Part shown: one piece after another, positions 18,817 to 31,083 of the stretch | Layout of the letters: every line of letters starts with the position of its first letter | How positions within the stretch are numbered: position 1 is the stretch's first letter | NCBI RefSeq assembly: GCF_005280205.1 | Contig: NZ_SUND01000021.1 | Location: 1 to 64,000, forward strand | DNA length: 64,000 nucleotides | Direction: 5' to 3' | Source: Bacillus yapensis | GTDB taxonomy: Bacteria > Bacillota > Bacilli > Bacillales > Cytobacillaceae | Made by a program: the position numbers and the translations under genes | Notes under the pieces: model-generated | What the model was told of the DNA's origin: nothing | What the model saw: only the letters and a program-made list of their open reading frames with translations | The model's database searches: none

Positions 18817-19242
18817 GTGGCTAAAAAAGTAATTAAGGTCGTAAAATTACAAATCCCTGCAGCTAAAGCTAATCCAGCTCCACCAGTTGGTCCTGCATTA
18901 GGTCAAGCCGGTGTTAACATCATGGGATTCTGTAAAGAGTTTAACGCTCGTACAGCTGAACAAGCTGGTTTAATCATACCTGTTGAAATTACGGTATTTG
19001 AAGACCGTTCATTTACATTTATTACGAAAACTCCACCTGCTGCCGTTCTTCTTAAGAAAGCAGCTGGAATCGAGTCTGGTTCTGGTGAACCAAACCGTAA
19101 TAAAGTAGCAACAGTTAAGCGTGATAAAGTACGCGAGATTGCTGAATCAAAAATGCCTGACCTAAATGCAGCTAGCGTTGAAGCAGCTATGCGCATGGTT
19201 GAAGGTACTGCACGCAGCATGGGTATCGTTATCGAAGACTAA
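18817..19242 (+). CDS. rplK: Ribosomal protein uL11
   Basis: Part of the GTPase-associated centre with 23S rRNA; needed for RelA-type stringent signalling and factor function. 141 aa. N-terminal domain with [27 protein letters not shown]-terminal rRNA-binding domain after about 72. Start is GTG, 8 bases behind AAGGAGG; the upstream in-frame codon overlaps that site. Confidence 0.97.
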   Translation: MAKKVIKVVKLQIPAAKANPAPPVGPALGQAGVNIMGFCKEFNARTAEQAGLIIPVEITVFEDRSFTFITKTPPAAVLLKKAAGIESGSGEPNRNKVATVKRDKVREIAESKMPDLNAASVEAAMRMVEGTARSMGIVIED

Positions 19243-19293
19243 TTCATGCTTATGTTTTATGTTCGTAATCATACAATTACGAATTAGTTGATT

Positions 19294-19334
19294 AAAGGGT
19301 TGCGACGTTGAATTTGGTTTCACTCGCAACCTTT
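19294..19334 (+). other. Hairpin in the rplK-rplA gap
   Basis: AAAGGGTTGCGA pairs with TCGCAACCTTT (one bulged G) across about 18 bases, followed by GTTCTGTTAAAAAA. The gap between rplK and rplA is 214 bases, long for co-transcribed ribosomal genes. It could be an attenuator or an L1 target; neither can be shown here. Confidence 0.4.
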
Positions 19335-19456
19335 GTTCTGTTAAAAAAGCTAGTTCTAATTTGAACGATGCTTTTGAAGTGCCAAGTAGTACCACGCTTG
19401 TCGCTTTTAAGTGGGAGGTTATCCGCTAAAACCACAATTCAAGGAGGAAATTTAAA

Positions 19457-20155
19457 ATGGCTAAAAAAGGTAAGAAGTATGTAGAAGCTGCAAAGCTTGT
19501 AGATCGTCTAAAAGCTTATCCTGCAGCAGAAGCAATTGATCTTGCTAAGAAAACAAATTTCACTAAATTCGATGCAACAGTTGAAGCAGCATTCCGTCTA
19601 GGAGTAGATCCTAAGAAAGCTGACCAACAAATCCGTGGAGCAGTTGTACTTCCAAACGGAACTGGTAAAACTCAACGTGTATTAGTATTTGCTAAAGGTG
19701 AAAAAGTGAAAGAAGCAGAAGCTGCTGGCGCTGATTATGTAGGAGATGCAGAATTCATCACTAAAATCAACCAAGGTTGGTTCGAGTTTGATGTTATCGT
19801 TGCTACTCCAGACATGATGGGTGAAGTTGGTAAGCTTGGTCGTGTATTAGGACCTAAAGGTTTAATGCCAAACCCTAAAACTGGAACAGTTACTTTTGAT
19901 GTGACAAAAGCAGTTAACGAAATCAAAGCTGGTAAAGTTGAATACCGCGTTGATAAGTCTGGTAACATTCATGTACCAATCGGTAAAGTATCATTCGAAA
20001 ATGAAAAGCTTGTTGAAAACTTCAACACTATTTTCGATACTTTAATGAAGGTTAAACCAGCTGCTGCAAAAGGCACATACATGAAGAACGTAACAGTTAC
20101 AACTACAATGGGACCTGGAGTTAAGGTTGACCCTTCTTCAGTTTCAGCGAAGTAA
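19457..20155 (+). CDS. rplA: Ribosomal protein uL1
   Basis: Forms the L1 stalk and controls release of deacylated tRNA from the E site; a translational repressor of its own operon in many bacteria. 232 aa. Family signature in [21 protein letters not shown]-terminal [23 protein letters not shown] behind AAGGAGG. Confidence 0.97.
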   Translation: MAKKGKKYVEAAKLVDRLKAYPAAEAIDLAKKTNFTKFDATVEAAFRLGVDPKKADQQIRGAVVLPNGTGKTQRVLVFAKGEKVKEAEAAGADYVGDAEFITKINQGWFEFDVIVATPDMMGEVGKLGRVLGPKGLMPNPKTGTVTFDVTKAVNEIKAGKVEYRVDKSGNIHVPIGKVSFENEKLVENFNTIFDTLMKVKPAAAKGTYMKNVTVTTTMGPGVKVDPSSVSAK

Positions 20156-20166
20156 TTTTTTAACAA

Positions 20167-20195
20167 TTGACATTCAGAATTATATTTGCTAATAT
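20167..20195 (+). promoter_or_regulatory. Promoter of rplJ-rplL
   Basis: Consensus TTGACA (20167-20172), 17-bp spacer, TAATAT (20190-20195) with TGC just upstream (extended -10). The expected start falls at the 5' edge of the L10 leader. Confidence 0.65.
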
Positions 20196-20199
20196 AAAT

Positions 20200-20347
20200 T
20201 CTGTTGTGAAAAATAAATAACATTTGTACCGCAGACAGCAGGAGCTGCAAAGCTTAATTTTCCTGCCGAGGTCATACGATAGAATGATTTAGTTGTATTT
20301 TGACTATTGTATACTTCCTCCATGTCTGTAAAGATGTGGAGGTTTTT
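20200..20347 (+). ncRNA. L10 leader with attenuator
   Basis: Conserved ribosomal protein leader (Rfam L10_leader). The hallmark stretch GTACCGCAGACAGCAGGAGC and the pairing partner CCTGCCGAGGTC are visible at about 20226-20275. A terminator hairpin follows: CCTCCATGTCT-GTAA-AGATGTGGAGG (20317-20342) with a T-run. Binding of the L10(L12) complex is known to lower expression of the operon in this family. Confidence 0.9.
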
Positions 20348-20391
20348 ATATGCATCGGTATGAATGTAGAAAATCTACAGGAGGTGTAAAG

Positions 20392-20892
20392 ATGAGCAAC
20401 GCTATCGATCAAAAGAAATTAATCGTAGACGAAATTGCTGACAAATTTAAATCAAGTGTTTCAACAGTTGTTGTTGACTACCGTGGTTTAAACGTTGCTG
20501 AAGTTACTGAACTTCGTAAACAACTTCGTGAAGCTGGCGTTGAGTTCAAGGTTTACAAAAACACTTTAACTCGTCGTGCTGCAGAAGCTACTGAACTTAC
20601 AGGATTGAATGAGGTTCTAACTGGACCAAACGCAATCGCGTTCAGTGCAGAAGATGTTGTTGCACCAGCAAAAATCTTGAGCGAATTTGCTAAAAAGCAT
20701 GAAGCTCTTGAAATTAAAGCAGGTGTTATCGAAGGAAACATCGCTTCAGTTGAAGATATTAAAGCTCTTGCGGATCTACCATCTCGCGAAGGTTTACTAT
20801 CTATGTTACTCAGCGTGCTTCAAGCACCTATCCGCAACCTTGCTCTTGCTACAAAAGCAGTTGCAGATCAAAAAGAAGAACAGGGCGCGTAA
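20392..20892 (+). CDS. rplJ: Ribosomal protein uL10
   Basis: Base of the ribosomal stalk that carries L7/L12 dimers and binds 23S rRNA next to L11. 166 aa. Conserved [20 protein letters not shown] and [18 protein letters not shown]; the C-terminal helix (about 135-166) binds L7/L12. ATG behind AGGAGGTG; an upstream in-frame ATG inside the attenuator region is rejected. Confidence 0.97.
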   Translation: MSNAIDQKKLIVDEIADKFKSSVSTVVVDYRGLNVAEVTELRKQLREAGVEFKVYKNTLTRRAAEATELTGLNEVLTGPNAIAFSAEDVVAPAKILSEFAKKHEALEIKAGVIEGNIASVEDIKALADLPSREGLLSMLLSVLQAPIRNLALATKAVADQKEEQGA

Positions 20893-20950
20893 GCTAGAAT
20901 TATCTTCGGTCTATTAAAATAAAACTATTATTCCAAGGAGGAAAATAATC

Positions 20951-21313
20951 ATGACTAAAGAACAAATCATTGAAGCAGTTAAAAATATGACTGTTTTAGA
21001 ATTAAACGACTTAGTAAAAGCTATTGAAGAAGAATTTGGTGTAACTGCTGCTGCTCCTGTAGCTGTAGTTGGAGCTGCTGCTGGTGCTGCTGCTGAAGAA
21101 AAAACTGATTTTGATGTAATCTTAGCTTCTGCTGGAGATCAAAAAATCAAAGTTATCAAGGTTGTTCGTGAAATCACAGGTCTTGGACTTAAAGAAGCAA
21201 AAGAACTTGTTGACAACACTCCAAAAGCACTTAAAGAAGGAGCTTCTAAAGAAGAAGCTGAAGAAATCAAAGCTAAGCTTGAAGAAGTTGGCGCTAACGT
21301 AGAAGTTAAGTAA
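20951..21313 (+). CDS. rplL: Ribosomal protein bL12 (L7/L12)
   Basis: Multimeric stalk protein that recruits translational GTPases. 120 aa. N-terminal dimerisation domain (1-35), an Ala/Val/Gly-rich hinge ([19 protein letters not shown]) and C-terminal factor-binding domain with [20 protein letters not shown]. Strong AAGGAGG. A strong terminator follows. Confidence 0.98.
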   Translation: MTKEQIIEAVKNMTVLELNDLVKAIEEEFGVTAAAPVAVVGAAAGAAAEEKTDFDVILASAGDQKIKVIKVVREITGLGLKEAKELVDNTPKALKEGASKEEAEEIKAKLEEVGANVEVK

Positions 21314-21330
21314 TTTCTGTTTGATATGAA

Positions 21331-21359
21331 AAAGCTCGCTATTATGGCGAGCTTTTTTT
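21331..21359 (+). terminator. Terminator of rplJ-rplL
   Basis: AAAGCTCGC-TATTATG-GCGAGCTTT with a run of seven Ts. Confidence 0.93.
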
Positions 21360-21435
21360 GCATTTTGTGTTTGCTTTTTCTATTATTAGATTCAGGGTCA
21401 TGTTTATTGGCGACCTTAGAGGTTGAGGTGAAAAA

Positions 21436-22041
21436 ATGTCTGAACATTATTATTCTCGTGATCAAAAGGTTGAAAGCAATCCGACTTATTGGGATTTTAC
21501 CTTAAGAAATCACAAACTCAAATTCAAAACTGATAACGGAGTGTTCTCCAAAAGAGAAGTTGATTTTGGTTCTCGGTTACTCGTTGAATCGTTCGAGCTT
21601 CCTGAAGTAGAGGGGGATCTTTTGGATGTTGGCTGTGGTTACGGACCGATTGGATTATCGATCGCGAAAGATACCGGTCGCAATATACATATGGTAGATG
21701 TGAATGAACGGGCGCTTTCGTTAGCGAAAGAAAATGCGACTCTGAATAACATCGTTAATGTTTCGATTTATGAAAGTAATTGCCTTGATCAGGTAAAACA
21801 TAAAGAGTTCGCTGCGATTTTAACAAATCCTCCAATTCGAGCTGGTAAGAAAGTTGTTCATCAAATTTTTGAACAAAGCTTTTCTTATTTAAAAGATCAA
21901 GGGGAGCTTTGGGTGGTCATTCAAAAAAAACAAGGGGCGCCTTCAGCGATCGAGAAAATGACTGAGTTATTTGGTGATGTAGAGACAGTTGAAAAGAAAA
22001 AAGGTTATTTTATTTTGCGTGCGAAAAAATATTTGACTTGA
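21436..22041 (+). CDS. ybxB: RsmC-type class I SAM methyltransferase (YbxB)
   Basis: Predicted S-adenosylmethionine-dependent methyltransferase of the RsmC/RlmG family; substrate not established, probably rRNA. 201 aa. SAM-binding motif LLDVGCGYGPIGL (about 62-74), motif II acid in HMVDVNERAL, and the catalytic NPPIRAGK (N(D)PPF/I type). Its position between rplL and rpoB is conserved. Its stop codon overlaps the rpoB -35. Confidence 0.9.
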   Translation: MSEHYYSRDQKVESNPTYWDFTLRNHKLKFKTDNGVFSKREVDFGSRLLVESFELPEVEGDLLDVGCGYGPIGLSIAKDTGRNIHMVDVNERALSLAKENATLNNIVNVSIYESNCLDQVKHKEFAAILTNPPIRAGKKVVHQIFEQSFSYLKDQGELWVVIQKKQGAPSAIEKMTELFGDVETVEKKKGYFILRAKKYLT

Positions 22042-22067
22042 CATTTTGGCTATGTTAACATTATAAA
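22038..22067 (+). promoter_or_regulatory. Promoter of rpoB-rpoC
   Basis: Consensus TTGACA (22038-22043) overlaps the ybxB stop; TATAAA (22062-22067) follows after 18 bp. A second candidate is an extended -10 TGG-TATAGT at 22124-22132 without a clear -35. Confidence 0.65.
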
Positions 22068-22315
22068 ATGCCAACATAATATGATCTGGTCCACATACTA
22101 ATTCCAACGACGTTGTATAAAGTTGGTATAGTAGGGAAAAACTAACAAAATAATAGTTCGTAATATGGAAAATGTGGTTTTTGAGAATAAAACCCTTTTT
22201 CTTTTTGTCTTATAAGACGAGGCCTTTTGGATTGTTTTAGCCAATCAAGGCGCCTATGTTATTTATAAGACTGGCAATAGATGCACTATAACGCTTGATT
22301 TGAGGGGTGAATCAG
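22068..22315 (+). other. Untranslated leader of rpoB
   Basis: About 245 bases. GCCTT-GATTG and CAATC-AAGGC form a bulged hairpin (about 22222-22252) without a T-run. The palindrome TCTTATAAGA lies near 22208, and a related TTATAAGAC near 22264. No known riboswitch or protein-binding leader was recognised. Confidence 0.45.
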
Positions 22316-25300
22316 TTGACAGGTCAACTAGTTCAGTATGGACGACACCGTAGGCGGAGAAGTTACGCACGAATCAGTGAAGTTTTAGAATTACCAAATC
22401 TTATTGAAATCCAAACCTCTTCATATCAATGGTTTCTTGATGAGGGATTACGTGAAATGTTCCAAGATATTTCACCAATCGAGGACTTCACGGGTAATTT
22501 ATCACTTGAATTTATTGATTACAGCCTTGGCGAACCAAAATATTCCGTTGCGGAATCTAAAGAACGAGATGTTACATATTCGGCACCATTACGTGTGAAA
22601 GTTCGTCTTGTTAACAAAGAAACTGGTGAAGTAAAAGATCAGGATGTCTTCATGGGTGATTTCCCATTAATGACAGAGACTGGTACTTTTGTCATCAACG
22701 GCGCAGAGCGCGTAATCGTATCCCAATTAGTACGTTCACCAAGTGTGTACTATAGCGGAAAACTTGATAAAAATGGCAAGAAGGGCTTTACTGCTACAGT
22801 AATCCCGAACCGTGGTGCTTGGTTAGAGTACGAAACGGATGTCAAAGATGTTGTTTACGTCAGAATAGATCGTACAAGGAAGTTGCCTGTTACGGTTCTT
22901 TTGCGTGCACTTGGATTCGGTTCTGATCAAGAAATTCTTGATTTAATCGGAGAAAATGAATACCTTCGTAATACTCTTGAAAAAGACAACACAGAAGGTA
23001 CTGACAAAGCATTACTAGAAATCTATGAGCGTCTACGTCCAGGTGAACCACCTACAGTAGAAAACGCGAAAAGCCTCTTGGTTTCAAGATTTTTTGATCC
23101 AAAACGTTATGATTTAGCTAATGTAGGTCGTTATAAGATCAATAAAAAGCTTCATATAAAGAATCGTTTGTTTAATCAGCGTCTTGCTGAAACGCTAGTG
23201 GATCCTGAAACAGGTGAAATTATTGCCGAAAAGGGAGTATTACTAGATCGCCGTACATTAGATCGTATTCTTCCTCATTTAGAAAAGAATATTGGTTTCC
23301 AAACACAAAGCCCAGTAGGCGGCGTAGTTGAAAATGATGTTCTTTTACAATCCATTAAAATTTACGCTCCAAATGATGATGGTGAAAAAGCTATTAATGT
23401 CATCGGAAACGCATATGTAGAAGAGGCAGTTAAAAACATTTCACCAGCTGATATTATTGCGTCTATTAGTTATTTCTTCAACTTACTACATGGTGTTGGA
23501 GATACAGATGACATCGACCATTTAGGTAACCGTCGCCTACGTTCTGTTGGTGAACTATTACAAAACCAATTCCGTATCGGTCTTTCTAGAATGGAACGTG
23601 TTGTTCGTGAAAGAATGTCGATCCAAGATACGAATACAATTACGCCTCAACAGCTAATTAATATCCGTCCTGTGATCGCGTCTATTAAAGAGTTCTTTGG
23701 AAGCTCGCAATTATCTCAATTCATGGACCAAACAAATCCTTTAGCAGAGTTAACGCATAAGCGCCGTCTTTCAGCCTTAGGGCCTGGTGGTTTAACACGT
23801 GAACGTGCGGGGATGGAAGTACGTGACGTACACTATTCTCACTATGGACGTATGTGTCCGATTGAGACTCCGGAAGGTCCGAACATTGGATTAATTAACT
23901 CTTTATCTTCTTACGCAAAAGTAAATCGATTTGGATTTATCGAAACTCCATATCGTCGTGTTGACCCTGAAACAGGGAAAGTAACGAACACAATAGATTA
24001 TTTAACTGCTGACGAAGAAGATAATTATGTTGTAGCCCAAGCGAATGCGCGCTTAGGTGATGATGGGTCATTCTTAGATGATCAAATCATCTCTCGTTTT
24101 AGAGGGGAAAACACAGTTGTTAGCAGAGAGCGTATCGACTATATGGACGTTTCTCCGAAGCAGGTTGTTTCTGCTGCGACAGCATGTATCCCGTTCTTAG
24201 AAAACGATGACTCCAACCGTGCCCTAATGGGTGCGAACATGCAGCGTCAAGCAGTTCCGTTGATGCAACCAGAAGCTCCACGAGTAGGAACAGGTATGGA
24301 ATACGTATCTGGTAAAGACTCTGGTGCAGCAGTAATCTGTAAGAACGAAGGAATCGTGGAACACGTTGAAGCACGTGAAATTTGGGTGCGACGTGTTGTT
24401 GAAGTTGATGGTAAAGAAGTAAAAGGTGATTTGGATAAATACAAGTTATTAAAATTTGTCCGTTCAAACCAAGGTACTTGTTACAACCAACGTCCTATCG
24501 TTGCTACAGGTGACCGTGTAACAAAAGGAGAAATCCTTGCTGATGGTCCGTCTATGGAACTAGGAGAACTTGCTCTTGGACGTAACGTACTTGTTGCCTT
24601 CATGACATGGGATGGTTACAACTATGAGGATGCCATCATCATGAGTGAACGACTTGTAAAAGATGATGTTTATACTTCTATTCATATTGAAGAATATGAA
24701 TCAGAATCTCGTGATACAAAATTAGGACCAGAAGAAATTACTCGTGACATTCCGAATGTTGGGGAAGATGCGCTTAGAAATCTTGATGAGCGTGGAATCA
24801 TCCGCATCGGTGCGGAAGTAAAAGACGGGGACTTACTGGTTGGTAAGGTTACACCTAAAGGGGTAACTGAATTAACAGCTGAAGAGCGTCTATTACATGC
24901 AATCTTTGGTGAAAAAGCTCGTGAAGTACGTGATACTTCTCTACGTGTTCCACACGGTGGTGGCGGTATCGTTCACGATGTTAAAGTCTTTAACCGTGAA
25001 GATGGAGATGAGCTTCCTCCAGGTGTAAATCAGCTTGTTCGTGTTTATATCGTTCAAAAACGTAAAATTCACGAAGGAGATAAGATGGCTGGACGTCACG
25101 GAAACAAAGGGGTTATCTCTCGTATTTTACCAGAAGAAGATATGCCTTATTTACCAGACGGTACACCGGTTGATATCATGTTAAACCCACTAGGGGTTCC
25201 TTCTCGTATGAACATTGGTCAGGTGCTAGAGCTTCATTTAGGTATGGCAGCAAGAGCACTAGGCATTCATGTTGCATCTCCAGTATTTGATGGTGCGCGT

Positions 25301-25873
25301 GAAGAAGATGTTTGGGGAACAATTGAAGAAGCTGGAATGGCACGTGATGCGAAAACAGTTCTTTATGATGGTCGTTCAGGCGAGCCGTTTGATAATCGTG
25401 TATCCGTTGGGGTTATGTACATGATCAAACTTGCTCACATGGTTGACGATAAGCTCCATGCACGTTCTACAGGTCCTTACTCACTTGTAACGCAGCAACC
25501 ACTTGGTGGTAAAGCGCAGTTCGGTGGTCAGCGATTTGGTGAGATGGAGGTTTGGGCATTAGAAGCTTACGGTGCTGCATACACACTTCAAGAAATCTTG
25601 ACTGTTAAGTCGGATGACGTTGTTGGACGTGTGAAAACTTATGAAGCAATCGTGAAAGGTGAAAATGTTCCTGAACCAGGTGTTCCTGAATCATTCCGCG
25701 TATTAATGAAGGAGCTTCAGAGCTTAGGTATGGATGTTAAAATCCTTTCTGGCGATGAAAAAGAAATCGAAATGCGCGACTTAGAGGATGATGAAGAACA
25801 ACAAGCAGAATCCTTAACAGTGGCTCCAATTCAAGAAGAATTTGAATCTGAAATTGTCGGTTCAAAAGAATAA
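22316..25873 (+). CDS. rpoB: RNA polymerase beta subunit
   Basis: Catalytic core subunit of RNA polymerase. 1185 aa, close to the B. subtilis length. The rifampicin-binding cluster reads [20 protein letters not shown] with [13 protein letters not shown] following, a wild-type (sensitive) pattern. Catalytic and linker motifs include [13 protein letters not shown] and the C-terminal [19 protein letters not shown]. The TTG start ([11 protein letters not shown]) matches the family start and lies 6 bases behind AGGGGTG; the GTG three codons upstream overlaps that site. Confidence 0.98.
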   Translation: MTGQLVQYGRHRRRRSYARISEVLELPNLIEIQTSSYQWFLDEGLREMFQDISPIEDFTGNLSLEFIDYSLGEPKYSVAESKERDVTYSAPLRVKVRLVNKETGEVKDQDVFMGDFPLMTETGTFVINGAERVIVSQLVRSPSVYYSGKLDKNGKKGFTATVIPNRGAWLEYETDVKDVVYVRIDRTRKLPVTVLLRALGFGSDQEILDLIGENEYLRNTLEKDNTEGTDKALLEIYERLRPGEPPTVENAKSLLVSRFFDPKRYDLANVGRYKINKKLHIKNRLFNQRLAETLVDPETGEIIAEKGVLLDRRTLDRILPHLEKNIGFQTQSPVGGVVENDVLLQSIKIYAPNDDGEKAINVIGNAYVEEAVKNISPADIIASISYFFNLLHGVGDTDDIDHLGNRRLRSVGELLQNQFRIGLSRMERVVRERMSIQDTNTITPQQLINIRPVIASIKEFFGSSQLSQFMDQTNPLAELTHKRRLSALGPGGLTRERAGMEVRDVHYSHYGRMCPIETPEGPNIGLINSLSSYAKVNRFGFIETPYRRVDPETGKVTNTIDYLTADEEDNYVVAQANARLGDDGSFLDDQIISRFRGENTVVSRERIDYMDVSPKQVVSAATACIPFLENDDSNRALMGANMQRQAVPLMQPEAPRVGTGMEYVSGKDSGAAVICKNEGIVEHVEAREIWVRRVVEVDGKEVKGDLDKYKLLKFVRSNQGTCYNQRPIVATGDRVTKGEILADGPSMELGELALGRNVLVAFMTWDGYNYEDAIIMSERLVKDDVYTSIHIEEYESESRDTKLGPEEITRDIPNVGEDALRNLDERGIIRIGAEVKDGDLLVGKVTPKGVTELTAEERLLHAIFGEKAREVRDTSLRVPHGGGGIVHDVKVFNREDGDELPPGVNQLVRVYIVQKRKIHEGDKMAGRHGNKGVISRILPEEDMPYLPDGTPVDIMLNPLGVPSRMNIGQVLELHLGMAARALGIHVASPVFDGAREEDVWGTIEEAGMARDAKTVLYDGRSGEPFDNRVSVGVMYMIKLAHMVDDKLHARSTGPYSLVTQQPLGGKAQFGGQRFGEMEVWALEAYGAAYTLQEILTVKSDDVVGRVKTYEAIVKGENVPEPGVPESFRVLMKELQSLGMDVKILSGDEKEIEMRDLEDDEEQQAESLTVAPIQEEFESEIVGSKE

Positions 25874-25900
25874 ATAAATTGTACGTTAAATAATACTACG

Positions 25901-25937
25901 CCATTTTCTCATTCCGTCTTTGGGAGTGGGAAAATGG
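25901..25937 (+). other. Hairpin between rpoB and rpoC
   Basis: CCATTTTCTCATTCC pairs with GGGAGTGGGAAAATGG (two G-T pairs) around a GTCTTT loop. There is no T-run, so a processing or stability role is more likely than termination. Confidence 0.6.
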
Positions 25938-25988
25938 TAGTTAAGGCTATAAGGGTAAAACCTGTAGATTATGAGGGAGGTAGGCCCC

Positions 25989-28900
25989 TTGCTAGATGTC
26001 AATAATTTTGAGTATATGAAAATTGGTCTTGCTTCACCCGATAAAATTCGTTCATGGTCTTTCGGAGAAGTAAAGAAGCCAGAAACAATCAACTATCGTA
26101 CCTTAAAGCCAGAGAAGGACGGACTATTTTGTGAGCGTATCTTTGGACCACAGAAAGACTGGGAATGTCACTGTGGAAAATATAAGCGCGTCCGTTATAA
26201 AGGTGTAGTCTGTGATCGCTGTGGTGTAGAAGTAACTCGCGCAAAAGTTCGTCGTGAACGCATGGGTCATATCGAATTAGCAGCTCCTGTTTCTCACATT
26301 TGGTATTTCAAAGGAATTCCAAGCAGAATGGGCTTAATTCTAGATATGTCACCTCGTGCTTTAGAAGAAGTTATCTATTTCGCTTCTTATGTTGTAACTG
26401 AGCCAGGCGATACGCCACTAGAAAAGAAACAGCTTTTATCCGAAAAAGAATATCGTGCTTATCGTGATAAGTACGGCAACAAATTCCAAGCTTCTATGGG
26501 TGCGGAATCCATTAAAAAGCTTCTATCTGATATCGATTTAGATAAAGAAGTAGATGCTTTAAAAGAAGAATTAAAAACTGCTCAAGGTCAGCGCCGTACA
26601 AGAGCAATTAAACGCCTTGAAGTACTTGAAGCATTCCGTAATTCTGGAAACGAACCATCTTGGATGATCCTAGATGTTCTACCAGTAATTCCACCGGAGC
26701 TTCGTCCAATGGTGCAATTAGATGGTGGCCGTTTTGCGACTTCTGACTTAAACGATTTATATCGTCGTGTCATCAATCGTAACAACCGTCTAAAGCGTCT
26801 ATTAGATTTAGGTGCTCCAAGCATTATCGTTCAAAACGAAAAGCGTATGCTACAGGAAGCTGTAGATGCTCTAATCGATAATGGTCGTCGCGGTCGTCCT
26901 GTTACAGGACCAGGTAACCGCCCGTTGAAATCTCTTTCTCATATGCTGAAAGGGAAGCAAGGACGTTTCCGTCAAAACCTACTAGGTAAGCGTGTTGACT
27001 ACTCTGGTCGTTCCGTTATCGTCGTAGGTCCAAACCTTAAGATGTACCAATGTGGTCTACCTAAAGAAATGGCGATTGAATTATTCAAGCCATTCGTGAT
27101 GAAAGAGCTAGTTGAAAAAGGTTTAGCTCATAATATTAAATCTGCAAAACGTAAAATCGAGCGTTTATCTCCTGAAATTTGGGATGTGCTTGAAGACGTT
27201 ATTAAGGAGCATCCGGTTCTCTTAAACCGTGCCCCAACTCTACACAGACTTGGTATTCAAGCATTTGAACCAACTCTAGTAGAAGGTCGTGCAATTCGCT
27301 TGCATCCACTTGTATGTACAGCATACAACGCGGACTTTGACGGTGACCAAATGGCCGTACACGTACCGTTATCTGCAGAAGCACAAGCAGAAGCTAGACT
27401 TCTAATGCTTGCTGCTCAAAACATTCTAAACCCTAAGGATGGAAAACCAGTTGTTACGCCATCTCAGGATATGGTATTAGGAAACTACTACCTAACTTTA
27501 GAACGTAAAGATGCTGTTGGAGAAGGTATGGTCTTTAAAGATACGAATGAAGCATTAATTGCTTATCAAAATGGCTATGTTCATTTACACACTCGTATCG
27601 CGGTACATGCTGGTTCTTTAAACAACGAAACATTCACAGAAGAACAAAACAACATGTTGTTAGTAACAACTGTTGGTAAGCTTGTTTTCAATGAAATTTT
27701 ACCAACATCTTTCCCTTACATTAATGAACCGACAAAGGAAAATCTTGAAGAGGAAACTCCGAAGAAATACTTTGTTGAAAAAGGTGCAGATATTAAGGAA
27801 TTGATTCAGAGTCTACCAATCGTAGACCCGTTCAAGAAAAAGATTCTTGGAAATATCATTGCGGAAGTATTCAAACGTTTCAAGATTACTGAAACATCAA
27901 AAATGCTTGATCGTATGAAGAATCTTGGATTCAAATACTCCACTAAAGCAGGTATTACTGTTGGTGTGGCAGATATCGTTGTATTAAAGGAAAAGAAAGA
28001 AATTATCGATGAAGCGCAAATTAAGGTAGATAACGTAATGAAGCAATTCAGACGTGGTTTAATCACAGAAGATGAGCGTTATGATCGTGTAATTTCTATC
28101 TGGAGTGCTGCTAAAGATAATATCCAAGCAAAACTAATGAAGTCCTTAGAGAAGACGAACCCGATCTTCATGATGAGTGACTCTGGTGCCCGTGGTAACG
28201 CATCAAACTTCACGCAGCTTGCAGGTATGCGTGGATTGATGGCCAACCCGGCTGGTCGTATCATCGAATTACCGATCATTTCATCTTTCCGTGAAGGATT
28301 AACGGTATTAGAATACTTTATTTCTACTCACGGTGCGCGTAAAGGTCTTGCCGATACAGCTCTTAAAACAGCTGACTCAGGTTACCTAACACGTCGTCTT
28401 GTAGACGTTGCACAGGATGTTATCGTTCGTGATGATGACTGTGGAACTGATCGTGGTCTGTTAGTAGCAGCTCTAAGAGATGGAACTGAAATAATTGAAG
28501 CGTTAGATGAGCGTTTAATCGGTCGTTATGCAAGAAGAGCGATTAAGCACCCAGAAACGAAGCAAGTTATGGTACCTGAAAATGGCTTGATTACAGAAGA
28601 TTTAGCTACAGAGATTGTCGAAGCAGGTGTTGAGGAAGTTTGGATTCGTTCCGCATTTACTTGTAACACACGTCATGGTGTGTGTAAGAAGTGTTATGGT
28701 CGTAACCTTGCAACTGGTCAAGAAGTTGAAGTGGGCGAAGCAGTTGGTATCATCGCTGCTCAATCCATTGGTGAGCCAGGAACACAGTTAACGATGCGTA
28801 CATTCCATACAGGTGGGGTTGCCGGAGACGATATTACACAAGGTCTTCCACGTATCCAGGAGATTTTCGAAGCGCGTAATCCGAAAGGTCAAGCGGTTAT

Positions 28901-29588
28901 TTCTGAACTTGATGGTGTTGTTGTTGGCATAAACGAAGGTCGTGATCGTCAACATGAAATCATCGTTCAAGGTGAAATTGAATCTCGCACATATACAGCA
29001 CCTTATACAGCTCGTCTAAAAGTCGCTATCAATGACCAAGTTGTTATCGGTCAAGAATTGACAGAGGGTTCCATCGATCCGAAGGAATTAATCAAAGTCA
29101 AAGACGTGACATCTGTACAAGAGTACTTGCTTAAAGAGGTTCAAAAGGTATACCGTATGCAAGGGGTAGAAATTGGAGATAAACACGTAGAAGTAATGGT
29201 TCGCCAAATGCTTCGTAAAATCCGTGTAGTTGATGCTGGAGAAACTGAAGTTTTACCAGGTTCACTGCTTGATATCCACCAATTCACTGACGCAAACGAA
29301 AAAGCTCTACTTGAAGGCAAATTACCAGCAACTGGTCGCCCAGTGTTACTAGGGATTACAAAAGCATCTCTTGAAACAGATTCCTTCTTATCTGCAGCAT
29401 CATTCCAAGAAACAACAAGAGTTCTTACGGATGCAGCAATTAAAGGGAAACGCGATGAGTTACTTGGTCTTAAAGAAAATGTTATTATCGGTAAACTTGT
29501 ACCAGCTGGTACTGGTATGCAACGTTACCGTAAAGCAGAACCTGTTGCAGCAGTTGAAGAAACAGAAGATGCTGTAACAGTTGAGTAA
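25989..29588 (+). CDS. rpoC: RNA polymerase beta' subunit
   Basis: Catalytic core subunit of RNA polymerase. 1199 aa, the same as I recall for B. subtilis. N-terminal zinc ribbon ([20 protein letters not shown], about 60-80), the magnesium-binding [15 protein letters not shown], trigger loop region [23 protein letters not shown] start ([10 protein letters not shown]) 8 bases behind GGGAGG. Confidence 0.98.
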   Translation: MLDVNNFEYMKIGLASPDKIRSWSFGEVKKPETINYRTLKPEKDGLFCERIFGPQKDWECHCGKYKRVRYKGVVCDRCGVEVTRAKVRRERMGHIELAAPVSHIWYFKGIPSRMGLILDMSPRALEEVIYFASYVVTEPGDTPLEKKQLLSEKEYRAYRDKYGNKFQASMGAESIKKLLSDIDLDKEVDALKEELKTAQGQRRTRAIKRLEVLEAFRNSGNEPSWMILDVLPVIPPELRPMVQLDGGRFATSDLNDLYRRVINRNNRLKRLLDLGAPSIIVQNEKRMLQEAVDALIDNGRRGRPVTGPGNRPLKSLSHMLKGKQGRFRQNLLGKRVDYSGRSVIVVGPNLKMYQCGLPKEMAIELFKPFVMKELVEKGLAHNIKSAKRKIERLSPEIWDVLEDVIKEHPVLLNRAPTLHRLGIQAFEPTLVEGRAIRLHPLVCTAYNADFDGDQMAVHVPLSAEAQAEARLLMLAAQNILNPKDGKPVVTPSQDMVLGNYYLTLERKDAVGEGMVFKDTNEALIAYQNGYVHLHTRIAVHAGSLNNETFTEEQNNMLLVTTVGKLVFNEILPTSFPYINEPTKENLEEETPKKYFVEKGADIKELIQSLPIVDPFKKKILGNIIAEVFKRFKITETSKMLDRMKNLGFKYSTKAGITVGVADIVVLKEKKEIIDEAQIKVDNVMKQFRRGLITEDERYDRVISIWSAAKDNIQAKLMKSLEKTNPIFMMSDSGARGNASNFTQLAGMRGLMANPAGRIIELPIISSFREGLTVLEYFISTHGARKGLADTALKTADSGYLTRRLVDVAQDVIVRDDDCGTDRGLLVAALRDGTEIIEALDERLIGRYARRAIKHPETKQVMVPENGLITEDLATEIVEAGVEEVWIRSAFTCNTRHGVCKKCYGRNLATGQEVEVGEAVGIIAAQSIGEPGTQLTMRTFHTGGVAGDDITQGLPRIQEIFEARNPKGQAVISELDGVVVGINEGRDRQHEIIVQGEIESRTYTAPYTARLKVAINDQVVIGQELTEGSIDPKELIKVKDVTSVQEYLLKEVQKVYRMQGVEIGDKHVEVMVRQMLRKIRVVDAGETEVLPGSLLDIHQFTDANEKALLEGKLPATGRPVLLGITKASLETDSFLSAASFQETTRVLTDAAIKGKRDELLGLKENVIIGKLVPAGTGMQRYRKAEPVAAVEETEDAVTVE

Positions 29589-29600
29589 ATTATCGAATAC

Positions 29601-29640
29601 AATGTGGTACTTGTCGTTTGACAAGTACCACATTTATTCT
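29601..29640 (+). terminator. Long perfect hairpin after rpoC
   Basis: A 15-bp perfect stem, AATGTGGTACTTGTC and its complement around GTTT (29601-29634), followed only by TATTCT. Either a weak terminator or a 3'-end-stabilising or processing hairpin. Confidence 0.7.
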
Positions 29641-29662
29641 GATAAATAATCTAGAATTCATG

Positions 29663-29691
29663 TTGACATTGGATATCTATGATGTTAATAT
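29663..29691 (+). promoter_or_regulatory. Promoter of rplGB-rpsL operon
   Basis: TTGACA (29663-29668), 17-bp spacer, TAATAT (29686-29691) preceded by TGT (extended -10). Confidence 0.6.
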
Positions 29692-29734
29692 AACAAAGGT
29701 GCTCCTATTACCTGTTACTTTGGAGGATGTAAAA

Positions 29735-29983
29735 TTGTCTTATGAAAAAGTAATGCAGGCCAAAAATTTTATAGTAGGAACAAAGCAAACGGTCAAGGCT
29801 TTACGGAATGGAAACGTAAAAGAAGTATTAGTGGCAATGGATGCTGCCCCAATGGTAACAGCCGAAGTCATCAATACAGCTGAAGAACTGAACATTCCAA
29901 TCACCTATGTAGATTCCATGAAATCCTTAGGGAAAGCATGCTCCATAGAAGTTGGTGCCGCAACCGTTGCATTAACCCATTAA
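29735..29983 (+). CDS. rplGB: L7Ae-type K-turn RNA-binding protein (YbxF)
   Basis: Small RNA-binding protein of the L7Ae/L30e/Gadd45 family, which in Bacillus binds kink-turn RNA. 82 aa. The family core [19 protein letters not shown] and [13 protein letters not shown] is visible. TTG start ([10 protein letters not shown]) about 8 bases behind TGGAGGATG; upstream in-frame codons extend into the promoter and are rejected. Leads the str operon. Confidence 0.92.
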   Translation: MSYEKVMQAKNFIVGTKQTVKALRNGNVKEVLVAMDAAPMVTAEVINTAEELNIPITYVDSMKSLGKACSIEVGAATVALTH

Positions 29984-30085
29984 AAACTGTTTTTGTAGAA
30001 TGATCTGCAAGGACTTTGTTTTTTGCTTCAAAATGAACCACCTGGATGTGTGGGCTTAACGAAAAAGTGAAGGGAGGAAACATAA

Positions 30086-30508
<423 letters not shown>

Positions 30509-30525
30509 TCAAATAGAAATTATAA

Positions 30526-31020
<495 letters not shown>

Positions 31021-31083
31021 AATTTACTTTTACTATTATAAAAACAAACTAAAAATCACTCATATGAGAAAGGAGAAATACCA

